The translations under genes were made by a program, and so were the position numbers. This document shows positions 1 to 7,172 of a DNA stretch of 9,752 bases, in pieces; position 1 is the stretch's first letter; every line of letters begins with the position of its first letter. Source of the stretch: an uncultured Clostridia bacterium (GTDB lineage: Bacteria > Bacillota > Clostridia > TANB77 > CAG-508); the NCBI GenBank assembly GCA_947595555.1, contig CANQES010000055.1, positions 1 to 9,752 on the forward strand, written 5' to 3'. A model generated the notes under the pieces. It saw nothing but the letters and a program-made list of their open reading frames with translations. It had not been told where the DNA came from and searched no databases.

Positions 1-73
1 TGGTCGCTATAGGGCTCGAACCTATGACCCCCTGCTTGTAAGGCAGATGCTCTCCCAGCTGAGCTAAGCGACC
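1..73 (-). tRNA. tRNA-Val (anticodon UAC)
   Basis: The minus strand folds into a complete cloverleaf. The acceptor stem is GGTCGCT paired with AGCGACC, the D arm is GCTC/GAGC, the anticodon arm is TCTGC-CTTACAA-GCAGG, there is a 5-nt variable loop, and the T arm is ATAGG-TTCGAGC-CCTAT. The loop CTTACAA places TAC at positions 34-36, which reads valine GUN codons (GUA best). The discriminator A73 is base 1 of the window, so whether CCA is encoded cannot be seen. The 5' end is fixed by G73 pairing with the last acceptor base. It follows the DUF2207 gene on the same strand but has its own strong promoter. Confidence 0.97.
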
Positions 74-97
74 ATGTTTTGTCTTTCAACGATTTCT

Positions 98-126
98 ATT
101 ATACTAATTTTCCAACCACTTGTCAA
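98..126 (-). promoter_or_regulatory. Consensus sigma-A promoter of tRNA-Val
   Basis: On the minus strand TTGACA (126-121) is followed after exactly 17 nt by TATAAT (103-98). Both hexamers match the housekeeping consensus perfectly. Transcription should start near position 91, giving a leader of roughly 18 nt before the mature tRNA end at 73. A perfect promoter is expected for a stable RNA gene and shows that the tRNA does not depend on read-through from the gene upstream. Confidence 0.88.
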
Positions 127-146
127 TAGTTTTTTTGCATTTTTTT

Positions 147-2366
147 CTAATTTATTAGTTCGAATTTTGGAAAAGGATTTGGGGACGGCCCCATAATCCT
201 TCCTAAATCTTTTTTCCAAACATCTGCAATTTTAGAAGGCACCTCCGCCGCCTCCGGCTTCCGCCCTCCGCCAGAAAATCCTCCTCCGCCAGAGAATCCT
301 CCTCCACTTCCACTACCACTACTACTTGCCATAGATTCTAGCATCTTTGCAGTAGCTTTTCCATAAGCTTTCATAAATCTCCTATCTAAACTAGCATATC
401 TATAAAATAAATAATAATCTGACATAATAAAATCTACAAAATTTTCATTATAAACGATATTCAATAAATCATCATCTATATTTAATCCTTTTATTCTTTT
501 TATAATTTTATCTGACATTCCAAAACTTACTGCATAGCTTAAATATTTTTCCCACAATACTACTTGTTCTATGTCTTTATCTTCCATAATAGAATAATTT
601 TTAATCTTATTCTTTACCATATTTAACTTACTATAATCTTCTATCATAATAGGATTATTTTTTAGCATTAAATTATCTGTCAATATTATAATTGTAGCTA
701 TACAAATTAAAATTTCATCTGCTACAATGTATTTTACTGGTGAAAGCCACCATGTTAATGCAATGATAATACTAAATAATATGACTAAACTAATTGTAGT
801 TGTTACTATTCTCTGCCCTGTAATTTTTTGTACTGCTTTATTTATTCTATGTCTTATTATAATAATTAAATTAATTGGTACATATAAAATTCCCATTATA
901 AATGGTGCTAAAAATATAATGTAAATTCCTAAAAATTTTAATATATTAAACGAAGCTGTTGAACTATATACATTGAAACCATTAAATAATACATGTTTAA
1001 ATATCACTACCAAACTTAAAATAAATAAAAATACATTAAATACACGCATCCACATTGGGACTTTTGCTTCATTCGCTTTTCGATCAGATAAATCTTTTTC
1101 TACCATTTCATTTAATTGTTTAAATTGTTTGCCTGCTTGTTTATCTTTTGGCATTTGTTTTAATCGTTCCTGTAAATTAATCACATCTTGTCCATCAAAT
1201 ACCCAGTCATATACATATTTTTCAATGTCGTCCATTTGATTTTCTAATTCATGATTTTTACTAATAATATAACTATAATTATCTTTTTTATTTATTACAT
1301 TTTGAATTTGTAAAGTGATTATTTTTTTACTAATTAAATTTAATATAACTGCTATAATATCTCTTGCTAAAATATTTCTACTTCCTTGGATACAACCTGC
1401 TATCATTGGATTATATTTTTCAAATAATCTATCTTCTTCCACACTCATTACAACATATTTTTTATCTCTTTCAAATACAAATACTAAAATAATCCAATAA
1501 ATTAATAGACAAATAGCAAAAATTGTAACTTTCTTGGTAAATTCATCCTTTTCTTCCTTATTCTCTACTATTTTTCCTTCATCTTGAAATATTATATCTT
1601 TTCCATTAATTCCAGATGTTTTTGTAGAGTTTATAATATTTGAATTATCAAATATCATACGTGCTGCTACATATTGCCCAGGTTTTACATTATTTACTTG
1701 AAAATTAGCATGAGAATTATTTATAATTTTTGATTTTCCTTCATATGGACCATGACCCCATATGTTGATTTTTTCTGTATTATTTGGTAGATAAATGTCT
1801 ATATTTAATTTTTTTATTGTTACTTCCCAAGCGCCACCAATAAAATTATAATATAATTCTCCAATATCTTTGTGTTTAACACAGACGTCATGAATTGTAT
1901 AGTCTATTTTAAAAGTTTTTGTTGTATTGTATGATGGTGAATATACTTTTACTTGGTACAAACCATTTTGTGTTTCTGCTGTATATACTCCAGATGCACC
2001 ATTTCTTGTGTATTGGTTCCCTAATTGATATGTTATGTCTGCTCCATTACTGTTTATTTGATACACTTTTTGAACAGTTACAGCTGTCCCATTATATAAA
2101 TTATCATTTATTTTACTACCTTTTATTATATCTTCATTTTCTAAGTCTTTTAATATATATGGGACTTTTATATAAATTCCGTTATAATCTCCATTAAATT
2201 TAAATGTCATTTCTTGTTCAATGCTAAGAGAACCATCCTGTTGTATTGTTGCTTGTATATCCATGTTTTCCACAGAATAACTCTTTGCCTCTACATTTTT
2301 TTGAAAAATGACTAATGCTAGTACTGCTATTATTATTACACTTAGTATTTTTATTTTTTCTTTCAT
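147..2366 (-). CDS. DUF2207 family membrane protein, C-terminus altered by a probable frameshift
   Basis: Envelope protein of the DUF2207 (YciQ-like) family, whose function is not established. The start is ATG at 2366, because GGGGAG lies 8 nt upstream; an in-frame ATG at 2420 lies inside the previous gene and has no such site. As read there are 739 residues: a signal peptide (1-27, hydrophobic core then VEA), an extracytoplasmic beta-rich domain to about 275, one membrane segment (about 280-298), a cytoplasmic stretch, a membrane cluster (about 440-565), a conserved helical part with WEKYLSYAVSFGMSDK (605-620) and a Ser/Gly tail with GGGFSGGGGFSGGG (688-701). Members usually stop inside such a glycine tail. 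Here 38 unrelated residues follow (RKPEAAEVPSK...), partly encoded by a palindromic repeat. In the neighbouring frame the glycine tail continues as GGGGGAF and stops at 232-234, so one base is probably missing near 255-270 and the native protein would have about 711 residues. It is coupled to the DUF21 gene upstream. Confidence 0.88.
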   Translation of the reverse strand: MKEKIKILSVIIIAVLALVIFQKNVEAKSYSVENMDIQATIQQDGSLSIEQEMTFKFNGDYNGIYIKVPYILKDLENEDIIKGSKINDNLYNGTAVTVQKVYQINSNGADITYQLGNQYTRNGASGVYTAETQNGLYQVKVYSPSYNTTKTFKIDYTIHDVCVKHKDIGELYYNFIGGAWEVTIKKLNIDIYLPNNTEKINIWGHGPYEGKSKIINNSHANFQVNNVKPGQYVAARMIFDNSNIINSTKTSGINGKDIIFQDEGKIVENKEEKDEFTKKVTIFAICLLIYWIILVFVFERDKKYVVMSVEEDRLFEKYNPMIAGCIQGSRNILARDIIAVILNLISKKIITLQIQNVINKKDNYSYIISKNHELENQMDDIEKYVYDWVFDGQDVINLQERLKQMPKDKQAGKQFKQLNEMVEKDLSDRKANEAKVPMWMRVFNVFLFILSLVVIFKHVLFNGFNVYSSTASFNILKFLGIYIIFLAPFIMGILYVPINLIIIIRHRINKAVQKITGQRIVTTTISLVILFSIIIALTWWLSPVKYIVADEILICIATIIILTDNLMLKNNPIMIEDYSKLNMVKNKIKNYSIMEDKDIEQVVLWEKYLSYAVSFGMSDKIIKRIKGLNIDDDLLNIVYNENFVDFIMSDYYLFYRYASLDRRFMKAYGKATAKMLESMASSSGSGSGGGFSGGGGFSGGGRKPEAAEVPSKIADVWKKDLGRIMGPSPNPFPKFELIN
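173..201. repeat. REP-like palindromic repeat, copy 1
   Basis: An imperfect palindrome. On the plus strand AAGGATT (173-179) pairs with AATCCTT (195-201), TGGGG (180-184) pairs with CCCCA (189-193), the loop is ACGG, and T194 is the only unpaired base in the stem. Its reverse complement matches the copy at 9095-9123 at 28 of 29 positions. A further pair of arms, TTTGGAA (166-172) and TTCCAAA (214-220), surrounds this copy. It lies 3' of the glycine tail of the DUF2207 gene and is translated only because of the apparent frameshift there. It might serve as a transcript-end hairpin, but no U tract follows it on the minus strand. Confidence 0.82.
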
Positions 2367-2374
2367 CGTTTGTT

Positions 2375-2380
2375 CTCCCC
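2375..2380 (-). promoter_or_regulatory. Ribosome binding site that decides the DUF2207 start
   Basis: GGGGAG lies 8 nt before the ATG at 2366, inside the 19-nt gap after the upstream TGA. The surrounding AAAAAAGGGGAGAA is the same as the site in front of the upstream gene, which supports matched translation of the pair and excludes the in-frame ATG at 2420. Confidence 0.8.
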
Positions 2381-2385
2381 TTTTT

Positions 2386-3420
2386 TCAATGCATATCATC
2401 TTCATCAAAAATTTTTCCAACTAGCTTTTCTAAAATATCTTCAATAGTTATTAATCCTATTGGCACATTATCATTATTGCTCACAATTCCTATTATTTGA
2501 TTATTTTTTTGCAGTTCTTTAAATGCAACAAATAATTTCTCGTTTTCATTAATAAATTGTGGTTCTTTTATTATATCTTCTATTTGCTGTCTGTTTTCAA
2601 TTTTCTCTTTTGCATATCTAATTGCAATATCTTTTACATTTAATATTCCAATTATATTGGTTTTAGTATGTTTATAAACTGGTATTCTCGTATATTTATG
2701 TTCTACAATAATGTCTAAAATTTTATCAATATCATATTCTATGTTAATTAAATATGCTTTATCTATAGGTACCATTATTTTATTGACAGGTATATTATTA
2801 GCTTTTATCGTATTCAAAAGAATCGTTTTTTCTACCTTTTCTAATACGCCTTCATCTTGTGCTTCTTTAATTATCATTTTTAATTGTTTTTCTGTCATTT
2901 TTTCTTCTTTTTCTTGTTTTATTTTTAATATTTTTGAGAAGTAATTAGTCGAAACATCAATTAATTTTTCAAATGGATAATTTAGTTTTGCTACTATCCA
3001 CAAAATTGGAATTAGTCTATATGCTACTTTTTTTGGACTGTTCCTAGCAATCCTTTTGGGTAACACTCCTCCAAATACTAGCATTATATAAGCTAATACA
3101 ACTGTTACAATTGCAACAGACATAAACATCGAAAGTGTAGTTTCTATGTTCATATTTTCAAAAACATCCATTAAATATTCTAGAATAGTTATTGAAGCAA
3201 CTGCACTTGCTAATAATTCACACATATTAATAACAACTTCTATAATTCCAAAAAATTTATTGGAATCTTCCATTAAAATTCTTATTTTTTGAGCTTTTTT
3301 ATCAGTTTTACTTAGTTGTTTTATTTCCGCTCTATTTAAATATGTAAATGCTGTATCTGATGCTGAAAATATTGCTTTGATTCCTACTATAACTAGAATT
3401 ATCATAATAGCATATATCAT
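2386..3420 (-). CDS. DUF21/CNNM-type membrane protein with CBS pair, lacking a CorC_HlyC domain
   Basis: Member of the CNNM/CorC (hemolysin C-like) family; characterised relatives take part in Mg2+/divalent cation export or homeostasis. The start is ATG at 3420, 7 nt after GGGGAG; an in-frame ATG at 3471 would add 17 basic residues and has no ribosome site. The product has 344 residues. The DUF21 membrane domain (about 1-165) has helices near 1-20, 57-82 and 97-120, with the recognisable SASDTAFTYLNR (19-30) and GGVLPKRIA (117-125). An acidic/basic linker (165-200) leads to a CBS pair (about 212-340) containing KIMVP, YTRIPVY, IIGILNVKD and GLITIEDIL. The protein ends just after CBS2, whereas most relatives carry a further ~80-residue CorC_HlyC domain. 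GGVLPK has Gly where relatives usually have Glu (GE-x-x-PK), so ion handling may be changed. First gene of a two-gene unit with the DUF2207 gene. Confidence 0.88.
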   Translation of the reverse strand: MIYAIMIILVIVGIKAIFSASDTAFTYLNRAEIKQLSKTDKKAQKIRILMEDSNKFFGIIEVVINMCELLASAVASITILEYLMDVFENMNIETTLSMFMSVAIVTVVLAYIMLVFGGVLPKRIARNSPKKVAYRLIPILWIVAKLNYPFEKLIDVSTNYFSKILKIKQEKEEKMTEKQLKMIIKEAQDEGVLEKVEKTILLNTIKANNIPVNKIMVPIDKAYLINIEYDIDKILDIIVEHKYTRIPVYKHTKTNIIGILNVKDIAIRYAKEKIENRQQIEDIIKEPQFINENEKLFVAFKELQKNNQIIGIVSNNDNVPIGLITIEDILEKLVGKIFDEDDMH

Positions 3421-3427
3421 TACTTTT

Positions 3428-3433
3428 CTCCCC
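3428..3433 (-). promoter_or_regulatory. Ribosome binding site that decides the DUF21/CBS start
   Basis: GGGGAG lies 7 nt upstream of the ATG at 3420. It selects the hydrophobic N-terminus MIYAIMIILVIVG over the longer in-frame ATG at 3471, which would also overlap the likely promoter. Confidence 0.8.
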
Positions 3434-3442
3434 TTTTTTATT

Positions 3443-3471
3443 ATTTTACACTTTCTTTTGTTTTTTATCAA
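3443..3471 (-). promoter_or_regulatory. Probable promoter of the DUF21/CBS-DUF2207 unit
   Basis: On the minus strand TTGATA (3471-3466), a 17-nt spacer and TAAAAT (3448-3443) each match the sigma-A consensus at five of six positions. The predicted start near 3436 gives a leader of about 16 nt that just includes the ribosome binding site. A second, weaker candidate lies upstream: TTGAAA (3526-3521), N17, TACTAT (3503-3498). Either leader is too short for a typical riboswitch, including a magnesium-sensing one. Confidence 0.6.
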
Positions 3472-3533
3472 TCATTTTAATGATTTATTTCTTCTAAATA
3501 GTAATCTAATTTAAGTTTATTTTCAAAAAATAC

Positions 3534-3562
3534 TTGTTTTTTTTTTCATTTTGTGTTAAACT
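3534..3562 (+). promoter_or_regulatory. rpmB: Possible promoter of rpmB
   Basis: TTGTTT (3534-3539), a 17-nt spacer and TAAACT (3557-3562), preceded by TG one base upstream of the -10 (extended -10 type). The hexamers are only partial matches, so this is tentative. It would start transcription near 3569, about 40 nt before the start codon, and lies back to back with the minus-strand promoters in the same intergenic region. Confidence 0.42.
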
Positions 3563-3592
3563 TAGTAATAGTCAATTTATTTAAGAAAATTT

Positions 3593-3598
3593 AGGAGG
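3593..3598 (+). promoter_or_regulatory. rpmB: Ribosome binding site of rpmB
   Basis: AGGAGG is followed after 11 nt by ATG at 3610. An in-frame GTG at 3598 overlaps this site and would add MQLR, which L28 proteins do not carry, so ATG 3610 is the start. The spacing is slightly long. Confidence 0.75.
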
Positions 3599-3609
3599 TG
3601 CAATTAAGA

Positions 3610-3807
3610 ATGGCAGTATGTGAAATATGTCAAAAAACAGCAAATCATGGAAATAAACTTAGCATTACTCGTTCTCATATCAGTAAAAGATCTCCTCGTA
3701 CTTGGAAACCAAATTTAAGAAGAGTAAAAGCTGAAATAAATGGTGAAACTAAGAGAATATATGTCTGTGCTAAATGTTTAAAAGATGGAAAAGTAAAAAG
3801 AGCATAA
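3610..3807 (+). CDS. rpmB: 50S ribosomal protein L28 (bL28), zinc-binding form
   Basis: A 65-residue basic protein of the large ribosomal subunit, normal in length for bL28. It opens with MAVCEICQK and contains RTWKPNLRRVK (30-40), the L28 signature, then IYVCAKCLKDGKVKRA at the end. Two CxxC pairs (C4/C7 and C53/C56) make a complete zinc-ribbon set, so this is the zinc-dependent (C+) form. It is the only plus-strand gene in the window, lying between two minus-strand units: divergent from the DUF21/CBS gene and convergent with the GH15 gene. It has its own ribosome site and terminator and appears monocistronic. In many Bacillota rpmB lies beside the Asp23/DAK-phosphatase genes; those are not seen here. 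Confidence 0.97.
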   Translation: MAVCEICQKTANHGNKLSITRSHISKRSPRTWKPNLRRVKAEINGETKRIYVCAKCLKDGKVKRA

Positions 3808-3819
3808 AGCTCTTTTTTT
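3795..3819. terminator. Bidirectional intrinsic terminator between rpmB and the GH15 gene
   Basis: AAAAAGAGC (3795-3803), loop ATAAA (3804-3808), GCTCTTTTT (3809-3817) and two more T: a 9-bp stem with a U-rich 3' side. The rpmB stop TAA (3805-3807) sits in the loop. Read on the minus strand the hairpin ends GCTCTTTTTACTTTT, so it can also stop transcripts of the convergent GH15 gene, whose stop codon is 13 nt before it. Confidence 0.88.
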
Positions 3820-3831
3820 GTGCTCGTGGAA

Positions 3832-5790
3832 TTAGCGCAGTTTTTCTAATACGGTAATAAACATAGCATGTGACCATCCCAACCCTAAAACCCAGTTAGG
3901 TTTTAAAGTACTATTATCAACTTGTTCTCCTAAAAATCCATGTTTTCCAGCTGTCTTAACAACAAAATCAAAAGTTTCCTTTGCTTTTTTCTTTTCACCA
4001 GTTTCCAAATAATACAATGTCATCCACAAATTTGCAATTGGCCATGGATTTCCATTTCTATAATGATCTTGTTCAAATCTTTGATACCCCCCCGTATATG
4101 TTCTTAGCGATAAATTAATCCTTTCAACCGTATTTACCATTTTCTTTTCTTTTGCCTTAAACACATTAAAAGGTGTTACAGCGCCTATAATGCTAACATC
4201 CATTTTCTTATCATCTGCATTTCTAACATAAGACTTTTTCTCTTCATCATATAGATTTTCATTAATATATCTCTTAATTTGTGTCTGTAACTTTTCTAAT
4301 TTTCTTTCATTTTTCAATATCTTTTCTTCTTTTAAACGATTATTTTCAAAATCAGATATCTTGTTTCCTAACACTTTATATATCTTCATAATACAATCAA
4401 ATGCTGCATAAATACTAGCTAAAGAGTATAAATGAATTCCTTCGCACATTTCCCAAATATCATAGCTAACATGATATTTATGTCCTTGTCTGTTAACACT
4501 TGCTTCTATGTCTTGTTTTACAACATCTTTCTTATACTCATCTTCACCATCAATTTCTAACCAGTCTTCCACATATCGTTTCAAAAATTCAACAGCTTTT
4601 TCGCACATTTGCAAATTATCTCTTAAAAACTTCTCTGATTTTGTATATTGATAATGTTCATAGACACCATAAACAACACTAGCAGTTTCATCTACTTGAT
4701 ATCCCCAACATGGTGCTAATTTTCCATCTGTAAAAAATCTTTGCTCCCACATTCCATTTTTACTTTGTGTTTTTTTACAAAATACCTTATAAAATTTCTC
4801 TGTTTCCTTCTCCATCTTCAAAATATCTAATGCTTTTGTCATGAAAACAGCATCTCTTGTCCAGCAATATGCATATCGTCCACATTGTGTAAAATTCTCA
4901 TCCACTTCGGCAGAAGCAATTATTCCTCCTGTTTCCGAATTAGTTAATAATGGTAATAACAAAATACTTCTCTTGTATATATTGTAAATTTTTTCCTCAT
5001 AACTGTTCTCTGGTTTTTTTAAATTCAAGCCATTATGTAATTTTACATATTTTCTCCAATATGACTTAGTGTTAGCATATTCTTTATTTAAATCTATTTT
5101 TTTTATTCTTATGATTTCATCTTCCATGTCAGATATATTTTTATTTTCCCCAATTAATATACATATATCTAAAACTTTCTTTTCCTGTGGTCTAATTACT
5201 CCTAAATCATAGCAAATACTACTATCTTTTGACATTCCAATGTAGTCCTTGTCATAAATTTCTCCTCTTTTTATAGTTTCTTTACTTCCATTTATTTGAT
5301 GTCCTGAAATATCATGAGACTTTGCAAAAGTAGAAAAACTAAAGTCATGAGCATACTGCATCATTCCTCCATCTATTATTTTACAACCCACATGATTATT
5401 ATAATCAGATAATAGTTCTGAATGTATATAAAAATTAGTATCCAAATCGATTTTTCCATCATTCAAGAAAATATATTTTTTAACTAATACATTTTCTTTT
5501 ATCATCACATAATCTGTCTGAAGTATTTTCAAATTAAAATACGTATTTGTTATTTCCGTATTTAAAATATTTGTATCAGTATCATAATATTGTTTATAAA
5601 CATTATTTATATCATCATGTAAATATATCAAATCAGAATTATTAATTTTAACTCCTGTATGAAAAAAATTAATATATTGTCTACTATCCTTGTTTGGAAA
5701 ATAAATTCTTTGCATGTCTCCCTTTTCTGTAAAAGTTACTAGCATATTTTTATTTCCTATCATTGCTTCATTTAAATACTTGTTTTCCAT
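3832..5790 (-). CDS. Glycoside hydrolase family 15 (glucoamylase-type alpha-glucan hydrolase), cytoplasmic
   Basis: GH15 enzymes release glucose by inversion from the non-reducing ends of alpha-glucans or oligosaccharides; some prokaryotic members are trehalases, so the exact substrate is open. The protein has 652 residues, start ATG at 5790 with GGAGG 6 nt upstream. An N-terminal beta-sandwich domain (about 1-250) is followed by an (alpha/alpha)6 barrel (about 265-652), the usual bacterial arrangement and length. Barrel motifs are GRYAYCWTRDAVF (304-316), GYQVDETA (363-370), DIWEMCEG (444-451), NPWPIANLWM (581-590), FLGEQVD (619-625) and LGLGWSHA (635-642). By family comparison E447 is the likely general acid and E622 the general base. 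No signal peptide is present, so it should act inside the cell on imported or stored glucans. The gene is last in the ftsK-side unit, 41 nt after the beta-CASP gene. A run of seven G interrupts otherwise AT-rich coding sequence near 4087-4093, but the frame is intact. Confidence 0.9.
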   Translation of the reverse strand: MENKYLNEAMIGNKNMLVTFTEKGDMQRIYFPNKDSRQYINFFHTGVKINNSDLIYLHDDINNVYKQYYDTDTNILNTEITNTYFNLKILQTDYVMIKENVLVKKYIFLNDGKIDLDTNFYIHSELLSDYNNHVGCKIIDGGMMQYAHDFSFSTFAKSHDISGHQINGSKETIKRGEIYDKDYIGMSKDSSICYDLGVIRPQEKKVLDICILIGENKNISDMEDEIIRIKKIDLNKEYANTKSYWRKYVKLHNGLNLKKPENSYEEKIYNIYKRSILLLPLLTNSETGGIIASAEVDENFTQCGRYAYCWTRDAVFMTKALDILKMEKETEKFYKVFCKKTQSKNGMWEQRFFTDGKLAPCWGYQVDETASVVYGVYEHYQYTKSEKFLRDNLQMCEKAVEFLKRYVEDWLEIDGEDEYKKDVVKQDIEASVNRQGHKYHVSYDIWEMCEGIHLYSLASIYAAFDCIMKIYKVLGNKISDFENNRLKEEKILKNERKLEKLQTQIKRYINENLYDEEKKSYVRNADDKKMDVSIIGAVTPFNVFKAKEKKMVNTVERINLSLRTYTGGYQRFEQDHYRNGNPWPIANLWMTLYYLETGEKKKAKETFDFVVKTAGKHGFLGEQVDNSTLKPNWVLGLGWSHAMFITVLEKLR

Positions 5791-5831
5791 TTTTTTCCTC
5801 CGAACTTTTGTAATAAGTTATCTTTCTAAAA

Positions 5832-7172
5832 TCAGCCTTCAATTACATTGATAATTTGTTTTTCTAAATCTTTTATTTTCTCATTTATTCTGAATATATC
5901 TTCATCTTTTAAATTTTTATCATCCATATCTTGTCTTACATAACTGTCCATATCTTTAATTTCTTCTTTTAGTTTTTCTAGTCTATTTATAATTTCCGTT
6001 CTTAATGTCCTTGCCATTTTTCTTTCTATTTTATTTGTCATTTCAACCTTATTTTCTATTCCGTTAATGTCATATGTTTCTCCATATTCTGGAATAGTTA
6101 CACTAATTTGTGTTTCTGCTTCTATTTTTTCTTTTAAAGTATCTTGAGCTTCTGCCTCTCCATGTACTAAAAAGATATGTTTTGGTTTTTGGATAAATGA
6201 ATATATAAAGTTCATTAAGCCTTCTTGGTCAGCATGTCCAGAATAACCTTCAATATATTCAATTCTTGCATTAACAGCTATCTCCTCACCAAATATTTTA
6301 ACTTTTTTTGCACCATTAACAATATTATAACCCAAAGTTCCTGGTGCTTGATATCCTACAAAAAGAATTGTAGATTTTGGATTCCATAGATTATGTTTTA
6401 AATGATGTTTTATTCTTCCTACATCACACATTCCACTTGCTGATATAATAATGCATGGTGTTGGATCATCATTTAATGCTTTGGATTCATCTGCTGTCGG
6501 GGTAAATTTTAATCCTGGAAATTCAAGTGGATTATCACCTTTCATAATTTCTTCTTGAATGTCTCTTTCAAATAAATTAGTATTTTCTTTAAATACCTCT
6601 GTAGCTGATATAGCCAATGGACTATCTACATATACCGCTGATTTCATTAATGTTTTATATTTTCTTTTAAATTCCTCATCATCTTTTTCTTCTTTTAATT
6701 TATTAAGTTCATACAATATCTCTTGAGTTCTTCCCACCGCAAATGATGGGATTACAACTGTTCCTTCATTATCTAATGTTTCTGATACAATATCTAAGAA
6801 AAGCTGTGCCTTTTCATCATTTCTTAAATGCAATCTACTACCATAAGTTGATTCCATGACTAAATAATCAGCATTATCTATCATTGTTGGAGAATCCAAT
6901 AAAGGAAGGTCATTATTCCCTAAATCTCCTGTAAAAACTGTTTTGGTTTCTTTTCCATCTTCTTTAGTCCATAATTCAATAATACTAGAACCTAGCATAT
7001 GACCAGCATCATTAAACCTTACATGAATATCTTCTGTTATTTCTATAATGTCATCATACTGAACTGGTTCAAAAACCTCTAGTGACATTGCTGCCTCTTC
7101 CGCGGTGTACAAAGGAGGAATGTCCTCTTCTCCTTTTCTTTTTCTTTTCCTATTTTTCCATTGATTTTCCAT
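5832..7172 (-). CDS. C-terminal fragment of the frameshifted beta-CASP gene
   Basis: The 446 residues from an internal ATG (native Met105), overlapping the end of the first fragment by 23 nt. It holds GHMLGSS, TGDLGN, ESTYG, YSGHAD and VHGE but lacks the HAHIDH zinc site. The sequence before the ATG (CAAGAA) is a poor ribosome site, so independent translation is doubtful; this is best read as the 3' part of one gene. Confidence 0.55.
   Translation of the reverse strand: MENQWKNRKRKRKGEEDIPPLYTAEEAAMSLEVFEPVQYDDIIEITEDIHVRFNDAGHMLGSSIIELWTKEDGKETKTVFTGDLGNNDLPLLDSPTMIDNADYLVMESTYGSRLHLRNDEKAQLFLDIVSETLDNEGTVVIPSFAVGRTQEILYELNKLKEEKDDEEFKRKYKTLMKSAVYVDSPLAISATEVFKENTNLFERDIQEEIMKGDNPLEFPGLKFTPTADESKALNDDPTPCIIISASGMCDVGRIKHHLKHNLWNPKSTILFVGYQAPGTLGYNIVNGAKKVKIFGEEIAVNARIEYIEGYSGHADQEGLMNFIYSFIQKPKHIFLVHGEAEAQDTLKEKIEAETQISVTIPEYGETYDINGIENKVEMTNKIERKMARTLRTEIINRLEKLKEEIKDMDSYVRQDMDDKNLKDEDIFRINEKIKDLEKQIINVIEG

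Noticed and set aside
255..272. Programmed -1 frameshift in the DUF2207 glycine tract
   Set aside because: There is no classic X-XXY-YYZ heptamer. A missing G in a G run explains it more simply; slippage remains a minor possibility.
727..2500. Several plus-strand open frames of 60-90 codons opposite the DUF2207 and DUF21/CBS genes
   Set aside because: They have low-complexity, Leu/Ile/Phe-rich or odd compositions, no ribosome sites and full overlap with well-supported minus-strand genes.
3421..3471. Longer N-terminus for the DUF21/CBS protein starting at 3471
   Set aside because: It would add 17 basic residues, lacks a ribosome site and coincides with the best promoter; GGGGAG at 3428-3433 points to ATG 3420.
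3421..3609. Riboswitch (for example Mg2+-sensing) before the DUF21/CBS gene
   Set aside because: The likely leader is only about 16 nt (or about 70 nt from the upstream candidate), is AT-rich, and shows no conserved aptamer or terminator hairpin.
4500..4682. Plus-strand frame opposite the GH15 gene
   Set aside because: It is antisense to conserved catalytic-domain sequence, has no ribosome site and its composition is unlike a protein (many His and Leu).
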